DNA of 11,982 nt from SAR202 cluster bacterium (GTDB taxonomy: Bacteria > Chloroflexota > Dehalococcoidia > SAR202 > CAJWER01). Positions 1 to 6,474 of this stretch are shown here, piece by piece. The notes beneath the pieces are model-generated. The model saw nothing but the letters and a program-made list of their open reading frames with translations. It was not told the DNA's origin and did no database searches. Each line of letters begins with the position of its first letter. The first letter of the stretch is position 1. Made by a program: the position numbers and the translations under genes. The stretch is taken from the NCBI GenBank assembly GCA_030740335.1, contig JASLXL010000158.1, positions 1-11,982 on the forward strand. Direction: 5' to 3'.

Positions 1-1117
1 CTGGTGTGGGCTCCAGCGTCGAACCCGCAACGCCGGGATTGGGTGTGGCAGTTGGGGGTGCCGCGGTTGGGGTAGGGGTTGGGGTTGGGATGGGGCCCAC
101 CTGCAACGAGTATGTGGCCATCAGCTGGGCCTCAACATAGGCCTGCACGGCGCCACCTTCACCCAAGATCGAATCGATGACGTCGCTTGCATCTGTATCC
201 ACGCCCTTCAGAGCCCCTTCGATGAACCCCGCCACTCCGGCCGCCGATACCTTAGCCCGGTCCAGTACGAGCTCATCCAGCGCCAGCAATGCCTCTGCCA
301 CCGCTTCGTCGACGAAGTTTTCGATGTTTAGTCCGTCCATCTCTAGCCCAACCAGGTGAGCCATGATCAACGTATCATCGAAGGACGGGTTCAGGACGAA
401 GTTGGTCTCCCCGCGCTGGCGCACGCGTGCGACCACCCCCACGCCATCGCCGATATCCTCGATCACGCCATCGCCGTCCAGGTCCCCGTAGTTATCGCCG
501 TCGGGTCCTTCCAAGGCGTTGACGGCAAGCTCTATCTGGTTTCTAATGTCCTCTATTGAGGTCTTGTCAGCAGCAACTCTGGCATGGGCTAGGGCGACCT
601 TGATCTGTGATATAAGGTTCGTGAAAATGCCTATCCCGGAGCCTGGAGGCCAGTCGGCTACGAGATTGCGAACGTGCTCGATAACGTCTGCTGGCACCTT
701 GTAGGAGAATACCACCTCCCCGGAGGGCGCAAGAATCTCCGCCTCCAGACTCTCTACGGTTATTATGAGCCTGTCGTATCCGCGGATCAGGTTCTCGCCG
801 GTGTACCCAAGCGTCAGGCTGTCGTAGATGTGGCTGATAGAGCCATCGTCGAGGATCATGGCGCCGGTCTTCAGAATAGTTGACTCGTCGTCGGAAATCA
901 GCCAGCCCACATAAGCCAATGCCTCGTCAAGCTTGGGGACGTTGGTCATGGTGAAGGTGATCGCGTCACTCAAAGCCTCATCGTCGTGAATGACTGCTGA
1001 CCCCTCGAAATCTTTCTCCGCGCTGATGAGCACTGGCTCCTGGGCGAGCGCAGTTCCAACTGAAAGGGCAATGAGCAGAGTGAGGGCGGCCGAGACCGAT
1101 AGCTGCAACTTGGACAT
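1..1117 (-). CDS. Secreted protein with signal peptide, Asp-rich loop and Pro/Thr tail (3' end outside window)
   Basis: The frame stays open from ATG at 1117 to the window edge, giving 372 codons with no stop. Residues 1-25 form a classic signal peptide: Lys near the start, a Leu/Ala core, then GTALA before QE. Residues 28-142 look like a beta-rich domain with a YVGWLISDD stretch, recalling the VWLI strand of RskA C-terminal domains. Residues 206-224 hold an Asp/Gly loop (DLDGDGVIED) like an EF-hand or dockerin calcium site. Residues 270-340 look helical. From 341 on the protein is a PTPTPTPT-type linker, typical of a spacer before a C-terminal membrane anchor, which would lie outside the window. 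An AGGAG-like site sits about 10 nt upstream. The gene lies 97 nt downstream of the broken sigma/anti-sigma remnant on the same strand, so it was probably once part of that regulon. Its function is not recognised. Export is well supported; the domain comparisons are inference. Confidence 0.85.
   Translation of the reverse strand, partial: MSKLQLSVSAALTLLIALSVGTALAQEPVLISAEKDFEGSAVIHDDEALSDAITFTMTNVPKLDEALAYVGWLISDDESTILKTGAMILDDGSISHIYDSLTLGYTGENLIRGYDRLIITVESLEAEILAPSGEVVFSYKVPADVIEHVRNLVADWPPGSGIGIFTNLISQIKVALAHARVAADKTSIEDIRNQIELAVNALEGPDGDNYGDLDGDGVIEDIGDGVGVVARVRQRGETNFVLNPSFDDTLIMAHLVGLEMDGLNIENFVDEAVAEALLALDELVLDRAKVSAAGVAGFIEGALKGVDTDASDVIDSILGEGGAVQAYVEAQLMATYSLQVGPIPTPTPTPTAAPPTATPNPGVAGSTLEPTP
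69..95 (+). other. G-quadruplex-like tract under the PT-repeat linker
   Basis: The plus strand carries five G-runs (GGGG, GGGG, GGGG, GGG, GGGG) separated by two-nucleotide spacers (TA, TT, TT, AT). This fits the strict G4 pattern with very short loops. It is the template strand of the secreted-protein gene, and the run is produced by CCN codons of the Pro/Thr linker. It may be only a by-product of codon choice, but the run length is enough for a stable quadruplex. Confidence 0.6.
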
Positions 1118-1213
1118 ATGGCTTAATCTCCTAAGGGCCGCTAGTGCACCTCAAGGTACCCTACCATATGCAGGTATATCCGCAAAGGCGCGCCGGGTGC
1201 TTGTCCCGTGCCT

Positions 1214-1469
1214 TTACAAGTTGATTTTCAGGACCTCCGTCTCGACTAGGCCCGCCGAGTCGTGGTTGCCGTGGTGGCGCTCTATGGTCACCCCAATGCC
1301 ATCCAAATTGGCTAGCGGGGCGAAGAACTCAATAGTGGTATATCCAAACCCGGCGTAGTCGACCCTGAAGGAGCCACCCTCATACTGAGACCTTCCAGGA
1401 TCAGCCACACGCGGTACTCGAAATTTCTTGGCAGTCGAGCCAAACCCAGGCCGACCAGCAACGTTGGAT
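1214..1469 (-). pseudogene. Remnant of an RskA-like anti-sigma factor C-terminal domain, frameshifted
   Basis: Minus-strand translation shows a TLLVGLGLARLP segment followed by FEYRVWLI. That is the start of the RskA-type C-terminal domain, where homologues read roughly 'L.V.GLP.LP...YQVWLI'. Around 1385-1415 the homology jumps to another frame and continues as GGSFRVDYAGFGYTTI, APLANLDGIGVTIE and a terminal EVLKINL before TAA at 1214-1216. In this family the domain lies outside the membrane and senses or stabilises. Here the N-terminal sigma-binding part and the transmembrane helix are missing, and the remnant is joined directly to sigma region 4. One frameshift plus a large deletion makes this a pseudogene. 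The assignment rests on recalled family motifs, not a search. Confidence 0.72.
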
Positions 1470-2048
1470 TATTGGACTTTGGGCCCAGGACCTCTCTGAG
1501 ATTCCTGAGAACGAGCCGCATCCTGGTCTTGACAGTACCAAGATGCTGGCCCAATTTATTTGCTATCTCCGAATGTGTGAGGCCTCCGTAGTATGTCAAC
1601 ACCACGATCTCTCTCTGCTTAGACCGCAAGGCTGACAGTGCCTTGCCCAACATGCCCTTCTGCATCTGCCGATTGGCGAATTTAATCGGGTCGTTCGTGT
1701 CGTCCGACGGATGGTTGATCAGGTCGACGTCGTAATAGACCTGGTCTGCTCTCCCCGTTTTCATCTCCTGATATCGTCGATAATTTGGTAGTGGCCGCTT
1801 CTACAGAGCCAGGGCGTCACCTTGCCCCTGCTTTGCGGGTAGCTCGACGCGCGCATCCGAACGTTGAAAAAGGTGTCTTGGGTCACCTATTCCGCGGCTC
1901 CCGCATCCCTCAGCTTCCGAACAGCAAGGGAGGAGATTGGCCAGGAGTACCTGTTGTGCAGCGCCTCCAGTGCCTGCTTACTACGAAGGGTCACGAGCCG
2001 CAGCAACTTCTTGTCGTGGAGTGCAGCGACAGATTAGGGAGCGATCAC
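1470..2048 (-). pseudogene. Decayed ECF-type sigma-70 factor (regions 2 and 4 in different frames)
   Basis: Region 2 reads in one minus-strand frame: DKKLLRLV, ALEALHNRYSWP, VTQDTFFNVRMRASSY, GKVTPWL and IIDDIRR. An in-frame TAG at 1887-1889 falls where family members have a second Glu before VTQ, a TAA sits near the start (2034-2036), and TGA at 1761-1763 ends the frame. Region 4 continues in a different frame from about 1764, with ALSALRSKQREIVVLTYYGG, THSEIANKLGQ and GTVKTRMRLVLRNLREVLGP, the helix-turn-helix that reads the -35 box. The region-4 part has an ATG at 1764 and could in principle make a 150-aa protein. However, that ATG directly follows AGGAG with no spacing, and the product would lack the core-RNAP-binding region 2. 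A possible GTG start at 2046-2048 follows GAGGAG. The motif order and quality leave little doubt about ancestry. Two stops and a frameshift argue against function unless they are sequencing errors. Confidence 0.82.
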
Positions 2049-2321
2049 AGACTCCTCTACATCGCCTCGCACTGGTATGTACGAGTCAATGGGTGTCCGC
2101 AGATTCCGGTTGTCTCAGCGAGTGTTGGTGCTCATAGTGCTAGCCGTTCCTGCCACCGACATTTGCCGACGGCGTAAATGCAGAAGTCCAGACTGTTCCC
2201 AGTAGTAGTCTTCAATGCTGTGGATTCACCGGCCGAGGGCTTGGATGTCGTTATATCGGAGCGGGCTCGTCATTGGCCGAGCGGATCCAGCGCAGCCTCG
2301 ATTGGGGCCGTATACCCGATT
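2049..2321. other. Non-coding stretch, nothing recognised
   Basis: Between the sigma remnant and the inverted repeat before the alcohol dehydrogenase, every frame on both strands is short and gives no recognisable protein. The sequence has no clear repeat, RNA gene or terminator. It may be further decayed DNA from the end of the sigma locus. Confidence 0.5.
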
Positions 2322-2357
2322 AGAACGACGGGGACGCCATAGAGTTACCGTCGTTCT
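2322..2357. repeat. 10-bp perfect inverted repeat just upstream of a promoter
   Basis: AGAACGACGG (2322-2331) is matched exactly by its reverse complement CCGTCGTTCT (2348-2357), with 16 nt between the arms. The right arm ends two bases before the -35 box at 2360. The position suits a dimeric regulator's operator for the alcohol dehydrogenase gene. A transcript hairpin is also possible. No T-run follows, so a terminator is unlikely. Confidence 0.55.
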
Positions 2358-2359
2358 GC

Positions 2360-2388
2360 TTGACGTGACTGCCCTCGGTCAATATATT
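2360..2388 (+). promoter_or_regulatory. Sigma-70-like promoter for the alcohol dehydrogenase gene
   Basis: TTGACG (2360-2365) and TATATT (2383-2388) are separated by exactly 17 nt. Each box differs from the housekeeping consensus by one base. Transcription would start near 2395, leaving a leader of about 77 nt before the TTG start codon at 2472. The inverted repeat at 2322-2357 abuts it, so regulation at this site is plausible. Confidence 0.6.
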
Positions 2389-2471
2389 AGCCCCATGCCG
2401 CCTGGCACCTTGCAGCATCATACGGCCGGCCAAAGCAAACAACGAAAAATTCACCCATCCGGAGTAACATT

Positions 2472-3563
2472 TTGAAGGCGGCGACACTCTACAACGTGAA
2501 CGAGCCCTTACAAATTAAGGAACTACAGCAGGATCAGCCGAAGGCCGGGGAGGTTCGCGTGAAAATGGGCGCCGCAGGCGTATGCGCCAGCGACCACCAT
2601 GTCATGACCGGGACCGCGATCCTGGACATGCCGGTCGTTCTCGGCCACGAGGGTGCGGGTACGGTCGTAGAGGTCGGGTCCGGTGTCGCAAAAGTAAAGC
2701 CTGGGGACCGCTGCATCCTGACCTTCATTTCAAGTTGTGGTCACTGCAGGCCGTGCCGCACTGGCACGCCTCAGCTCTGTGATACCAACGCTGATACCGG
2801 AGTGAAGCAATACGACGGGACCGTCCGCCTGCACGACGGCGATCGGGATGTCCACCAGATGGGCAAGCTCGGTGTGTTCTCCGAGTACATCATCGCCCCC
2901 CAGCAGGCCTGCCACCCCATGCCGGATGAGGTTCCGATGGAGGTAGCAGCACTTATAGGATGCTGCGTCACGACAGGCGTTGGCTCGGTGATCAACATTC
3001 CGGCCGCCCGTGCCGGCATGACCGTCGCGGTCTTCGGGTGTGGCGGAGTTGGCCTCAGTGTCATCCAGGGTGCTCGATTGCTCAACGCCACCAAGATCAT
3101 CGCGGTAGATATCTTTGACCACAAGCTCGAGTTCGCCTACAAGTTCGGCGCAACCGACGTGGTTAACTCTCGCGAACTAGATCCTGTTGAAGCGATCAAA
3201 GAGATGACCGGCAGCGGCGTCGACATGGCCTTCGACAGCTTTGGCAGTGCACAAACCGTTAACAACTCGGTCATGGCCCTTCGGAAAGCAGGCACCGCAG
3301 TGATGATTGGCCTCGGCCCCGTAGGCGATACTGCCCCCATCGACATGGTGGACTTCCTGCGCAACCAGAAGTCACTGCTTAGCAGCTACTACGGCGCAGC
3401 CAGCCCTCACGAAACCTTCGACAAGCTCATCGACTTCTATCTCAAAGGCCTGCTCGATGTCGAGAGCCTCATCACGCGAACATACCTCCTTGAAGAGATC
3501 AACGACGGATTTGACGCCCTGGCCCGTGGAGAAGACGGACGCGGCATTATCGTGTTCTCCTAG
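2472..3563 (+). CDS. Zinc-dependent, NAD-type medium-chain alcohol dehydrogenase
   Basis: This 363-residue protein has the usual length for the MDR/Zn-ADH family, which oxidises alcohols to aldehydes or ketones in the cytoplasm. The catalytic zinc ligands are visible as Cys38, His59-Glu60 (GHEGAG) and a Cys pair at 164-165. The structural zinc site is Cys89, 92, 95 and 103 (CGHCRPC...C). The Rossmann fold starts at GCGGVG (189-194), and Asp213 at the end of the next strand favours NAD over NADP. The start is TTG at 2472, chosen because GGAG at 2461-2464 sits 7 nt upstream and the sequence MKAATLY is the normal family N-terminus. The gene has its own promoter and ends with TAG, 289 nt before the next gene. 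The substrate cannot be told from sequence. The insertion around residues 104-130 with DGDRDVH resembles class III or mycothiol-type relatives, but no thiol cofactor is implied. Confidence 0.93.
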   Translation: MKAATLYNVNEPLQIKELQQDQPKAGEVRVKMGAAGVCASDHHVMTGTAILDMPVVLGHEGAGTVVEVGSGVAKVKPGDRCILTFISSCGHCRPCRTGTPQLCDTNADTGVKQYDGTVRLHDGDRDVHQMGKLGVFSEYIIAPQQACHPMPDEVPMEVAALIGCCVTTGVGSVINIPAARAGMTVAVFGCGGVGLSVIQGARLLNATKIIAVDIFDHKLEFAYKFGATDVVNSRELDPVEAIKEMTGSGVDMAFDSFGSAQTVNNSVMALRKAGTAVMIGLGPVGDTAPIDMVDFLRNQKSLLSSYYGAASPHETFDKLIDFYLKGLLDVESLITRTYLLEEINDGFDALARGEDGRGIIVFS

Positions 3564-3643
3564 ATGGAGTTTACTTAATCGCGAAGGTTCTTCTGTCTTG
3601 GGCCCGGATGTCAGGACAAGGCCGGTGTCGAGTCTTGGGTCTA

Positions 3644-3680
3644 AGGTGAGGATCTTATTAATCCAGTACCATCCTCGCCT
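3644..3680. repeat. 10-bp imperfect hairpin in the gap after the alcohol dehydrogenase
   Basis: AGGTGAGGAT (3644-3653) pairs with ATCCTCGCCT (3671-3680) with one G-U pair and a 17-nt loop. No T-run follows on either side. It may be part of a transcript-end structure or a relic of a repeat. The support is only base pairing. Confidence 0.35.
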
Positions 3681-3701
3681 CGGTCGCCGGGATGTGTAGG
3701 T

Positions 3702-3718
3702 GGCAGAGCCACTCTGCC
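3702..3718. repeat. Compact 7-bp hairpin (GGCAGAG / CTCTGCC)
   Basis: GGCAGAG (3702-3708) and CTCTGCC (3712-3718) form a perfect GC-rich stem around a CCA triloop. It lies about 140 nt after the alcohol dehydrogenase stop and 135 nt before the enolase-superfamily start. The lack of a T-tract on either strand argues against a standard intrinsic terminator, but transcript-end protection is possible. The rest of the 3564-3852 gap shows no convincing gene or promoter. Confidence 0.45.
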
Positions 3719-3852
3719 TGGAGTCTGAGGGTGTCCCTAAGATAATGTCCTATTGATCCCCCCCTTCTGGATAGGAAAGGGACCAGGGGGATGGTCGATC
3801 TTTCCCTCGGTAGATTTGAACCGACTCCAGGCGTCGCCACAGGAGCAACACA

Positions 3853-5022
3853 ATGAAAAACGCACCCCGAGTCACACGCATCGAAGTCTTCCAGTTCGAC
3901 TATGAACTCAAAGACATCGGTCGCGAGCCAACCATCGGATTGCCGGTATACAAGCCCGGCAACACCCTCCGCACTTCGGCCAACGGCGTACGAATCGAGA
4001 CTGACGTAGGCACCATCGGGGAGTACATCGGCGGCAGTGCAACCGAGTACTCGGCCTTTCCCATGTTCGCCCCATCCCTCATCGGCAGCAGCGCCTTGGA
4101 CCGCGAGGGCTTTTACAACGACGCCAAACAGGCCACGCGACAGCACGCTAGAATGGGAACCGGCGTCGCAGACATGGCCCTGTGGGACCTGGCTGGCAAG
4201 TTCTACGACGCGCCCCTCTACGAATTGTTGGGCGGCGCCAGCCGGAAGTTGCCGTGTTACGCCAGCACCTATGTCGGCGACGATGAAAAAGGTGGGCTGG
4301 AAAGCCCCGAGGCCTACGCCGACTTCGCCGAGCAGTGCCTGGAAATGGGATACCCCGCCTTCAAAATCCATGGCTGGCAGAACGCATCTATTGAGAAGCA
4401 GATTGCCCTGGTACATGCTGTTGGCAAACGAGTCGGCGGCAAGATGGACCTGATGTTGGACCCATTCTGCGCCATCAGAACTTTTGGCGAGGCGCTGAAG
4501 TTGGGTTGGGCCTGCGACGAGTGGCGATATCTGTGGCTCGAAGACCCGTTCAAGGACGGCGGCGTCTCGGCCCACGCCCACCGCAAGCTGCGACAGCTCA
4601 TCAAGACGCCGCTGCTCCAGCTTGAGCACCTTCGCGGCCTGGAGTCCCACGTCGACTTCATCGAGGCCCAGGCCACGGACTTCGTGCGCATCGACCCCGA
4701 CTACGACGGCGGAGTCACCGGCAGCATGAAAATCGCCCATGCCTCTGAAGGATTCGGACTCGACGTGGAACTCCACGGTCCCGGACCGGTCCGCCGTCAC
4801 ATCATGTCCGCCATCCGCAACAGCAACTACTACGAGATGGGCCTGCTCCACCCCAAAGTAGGCCCATTCCAGCCCGAAATATACGCTTACGGCTACCGCG
4901 ACGGCATCGACGCCGTCGACGAAAACGGCTGCGTCGAACCACCCCAGGGCCCTGGCATGGGCGTTGAATTCAACTGGGATTACATTAACGCAAACCGCAC
5001 CGACACCGTGGTGTACGAATAG
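3853..5022 (+). CDS. Mandelate racemase / muconate lactonizing enzyme family protein (enolase superfamily)
   Basis: The 389-residue length is normal for this family, whose members abstract the proton next to a carboxylate, most often to dehydrate or racemise sugar acids or hydroxy acids. Residues 1-130 form the capping domain and end in the signature MGTGVADMALWDLAGK. The barrel follows with metal ligands Asp203 (LMLDPF), Glu230 (LWLEDPF) and Glu258 (LQLEHL). A likely Asp-His dyad is Asp281 or Asp283 with His308 (VELHGPG), and Glu328 is a candidate for the late-strand glutamate. At the usual KxK catalytic position the sequence reads Lys171-Ile-His173. The start is ATG at 3853 with AGGAG at 3841-3845, 7 nt away. 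It sits between an alcohol dehydrogenase and an SDR, which suits a sugar-acid or hydroxy-acid catabolic set. SAR202 Chloroflexi are known for many paralogues of this superfamily. Family assignment is firm; the substrate is unknown. Confidence 0.93.
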   Translation: MKNAPRVTRIEVFQFDYELKDIGREPTIGLPVYKPGNTLRTSANGVRIETDVGTIGEYIGGSATEYSAFPMFAPSLIGSSALDREGFYNDAKQATRQHARMGTGVADMALWDLAGKFYDAPLYELLGGASRKLPCYASTYVGDDEKGGLESPEAYADFAEQCLEMGYPAFKIHGWQNASIEKQIALVHAVGKRVGGKMDLMLDPFCAIRTFGEALKLGWACDEWRYLWLEDPFKDGGVSAHAHRKLRQLIKTPLLQLEHLRGLESHVDFIEAQATDFVRIDPDYDGGVTGSMKIAHASEGFGLDVELHGPGPVRRHIMSAIRNSNYYEMGLLHPKVGPFQPEIYAYGYRDGIDAVDENGCVEPPQGPGMGVEFNWDYINANRTDTVVYE

Positions 5023-5033
5023 ACGTAAGAGAA

Positions 5034-5120
5034 TTGACCACTGAGATCACAGATAATACAGAGTTGGATCTGCACTAACTAGTTGAAACCTCAGTGCTCT
5101 CTGTGATCTAAGTGGTTCAA
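5034..5120. repeat. 87-nt imperfect inverted repeat, MITE-like, between two genes
   Basis: The left arm starts TTGACCACTGAGATCACAGA (5034-5053). The reverse complement of the right arm (5120 back to about 5096) starts TTGAACCACTTAGATCACAG. The arms agree over about 20 bases except for one inserted A and a G/T change. The 40-nt centre contains an AACTAGTT palindrome. The repeat fills nearly all of the 112-nt gap between the enolase-superfamily gene and the SDR. It resembles small non-coding mobile or dispersed repeats. A structured mRNA element between the two genes is the alternative. No T-run follows on the plus strand; a run of A at 5119-5124 would be a T-run for minus-strand transcripts. 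Confidence 0.65.
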
Positions 5121-5134
5121 AAAATGGAGGAATC

Positions 5135-5911
5135 ATGGACCTAGGCATAGCAGGCAAAACCGCCCTCGTGACAGGCGGGAGCAGGGGATTGGGCAGGGCC
5201 TCCGCCATGTCCCTGGCCAGTGAGGGTGTGAACGTCGCCATCTGCGGGCGTACCCGAGGGACTCTGGACGCCACGGTCGGCGACCTCAGGGCGCTGGGCG
5301 TTAACTCGGTGGGTGTCGTCGCGGACGTGTCGGACCCTTCGTCATTGGATACCCTTCACAACGAGGCTATCACGTCCCTTGGGACTATCGATATCCTGGT
5401 GAACAACGCAGGAGGCAGCGGCCCCACCGCCGACATTGAGGACACCTCTCTCGACGATCTCAAGGCTATCTTTGACCTGAATCTTTTTGGGAGCTACCGG
5501 CTCATGGAGTTGGTGCTGCCCCAGATGAAGGAGCAGGCCTGGGGCCGGATCATAAATATCGCTTCGATCTACGGCCGCGAATCAGGCGGCAAGCTATCGT
5601 ATATGGCGGCGAAGGCAGCCCTCATTGCTGCCACCAACCATGCCGGGCGCTCGCTGGCCAAGACCGGCGTACTGGTCAACAGTATCGCGCCGGGCTCCAT
5701 CAAACACGCCGACGGAAGTTGGGAGCGCTACGAGCGGGACAACACGCCGGATGTCGTCGAGGCATTCATCTCCCAGAATCTGCCAATGGGCAAGTGGGGA
5801 TGGCCGGAGCCCGTAGGCGACATGGTGGCTTTCCTATCGTCAGACCGCGCAGGGCTAATCACCGGCGCCTGCATTCCGGTAGACGGAGGCCAGGGCGGCT
5901 CACTGTTCTAG
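5135..5911 (+). CDS. SDR-family oxidoreductase (3-oxoacyl-ACP reductase-like fold)
   Basis: This 258-residue protein is a classical short-chain dehydrogenase, a cytoplasmic NAD(P)-dependent enzyme that interconverts hydroxyl and keto groups. The dinucleotide loop is TGGSRGLG (13-20). Arg39 at the end of the second strand suggests NADP preference. Asp64 follows in VADVSD. NNAG is at 90-93, and the catalytic residues are Asn116, Ser144, Tyr156 and Lys160 (SYMAAKAAL). The C-terminus has the usual TGACIPVDGGQ. The ATG is preceded by GGAGG at 5126-5130, a short 4-nt spacing. It is followed after 30 nt by the macro-domain gene, so both are probably on one transcript. The neighbouring enolase-superfamily enzyme suggests action on a sugar acid, though many SDRs of this shape have other substrates. 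Confidence 0.93.
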   Translation: MDLGIAGKTALVTGGSRGLGRASAMSLASEGVNVAICGRTRGTLDATVGDLRALGVNSVGVVADVSDPSSLDTLHNEAITSLGTIDILVNNAGGSGPTADIEDTSLDDLKAIFDLNLFGSYRLMELVLPQMKEQAWGRIINIASIYGRESGGKLSYMAAKAALIAATNHAGRSLAKTGVLVNSIAPGSIKHADGSWERYERDNTPDVVEAFISQNLPMGKWGWPEPVGDMVAFLSSDRAGLITGACIPVDGGQGGSLF

Positions 5912-5940
5912 AGTCGCAGCGGCGATAAACTGGAGGAGAT

Positions 5941-6462
5941 GTGCGTCAGAGGATTGAGGTTGTCGAGGCGGACATCACGACCTTAAGGGTAGACGCTATC
6001 GTCAACGCGGCGAACTCCTCGCTCCTAGGTGGTGGCGGCGTAGATGGGGCGATACACCGCGCCGCAGGCCCTCGGTTGTTGGAGGAGTGCCGCACCCTCG
6101 GCGGCTGTCCCACGGGTGAGGCCCGTATTACGCGCGGCTACGATCTGCCTGCAAAGTGGGTGATCAACACAGTCGGCCCCATCTGGAGTGGTGGTCGTGA
6201 CGGCGAGCCCGACCTGCTGGCGAACTGCTACCGCAACAGCCTGGACATTGCTCGCGAGCAAGGGGCCACCTCAATTGCTTTTCCTGCAATCAGCACCGGC
6301 ATCTACGCCTATCCGCTGGGGTCTGCCACAGAGATCGCCATATACGAGGTCATCAGGTTCTTGGAAAGCAGTGTCTCGCCGGAGCGCGTCATCTTCGCAT
6401 GCTTCGGCAAGACGGCCTACAACACTTATATGACGGCCCTGTCAGCCTCCCCTGGCCAGTAA
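5941..6462 (+). CDS. Macro-domain protein, ADP-ribose / O-acetyl-ADP-ribose hydrolase (YmdB-like)
   Basis: This 173-residue single macro domain binds ADP-ribose and typically removes it from proteins or splits O-acetyl-ADP-ribose. Visible motifs are the strand with Asp11 that contacts adenine, [18 protein letters not shown] (21-38) with Asn25 and Asp35 matching the YmdB active-site pair, [12 protein letters not shown] (59-70), and the phosphate loop [11 protein letters not shown] (115-125). The start is GTG at 5941, and GGAGGAG at 5932-5938 is very close. An overlapping ATG at 5939 is out of frame, so GTG gives the normal family N-terminus. It lies 30 nt behind the SDR and ends only 12 nt before the convergent D-2-hydroxyacid dehydrogenase stop. 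A link between ADP-ribose chemistry and the SDR's nucleotide cofactor is possible but not shown. Confidence 0.93.
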   Translation: MRQRIEVVEADITTLRVDAIVNAANSSLLGGGGVDGAIHRAAGPRLLEECRTLGGCPTGEARITRGYDLPAKWVINTVGPIWSGGRDGEPDLLANCYRNSLDIAREQGATSIAFPAISTGIYAYPLGSATEIAIYEVIRFLESSVSPERVIFACFGKTAYNTYMTALSASPGQ

Positions 6463-6474
6463 AGCGCACGCCGA

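Noticed and set aside
1785..2177. A 130-codon plus-strand frame over the sigma remnant
   Set aside because: The minus strand here shows strong sigma region 2 homology, so this is a shadow of a decayed gene.
2215..2475. An 86-codon plus-strand frame starting MLWIHRP before the alcohol dehydrogenase
   Set aside because: It covers the inverted repeat and promoter, is Arg-rich with no recognisable motif, has no clear ribosome site, and its stop overlaps the alcohol dehydrogenase start.
2730..3124. Two minus-strand frames (130 and 117 codons) inside the alcohol dehydrogenase
   Set aside because: They are antisense to conserved zinc and Rossmann motifs and have no features of their own.
3800..3850. 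A tRNA T-arm-like string on the minus strand (GGTTCAAATC) before the enolase-superfamily gene
   Set aside because: The T stem does not pair in the proper register and the rest of a tRNA would have to lie inside the coding start. No anticodon arm or acceptor stem was found.
3658..4851. A 397-codon open frame on the minus strand opposite the enolase-superfamily gene
   Set aside because: The plus-strand frame has clear catalytic motifs and a ribosome site. The antisense product is Val/Gly/Asp-rich with no family signature, as expected for a shadow frame in GC-rich DNA.
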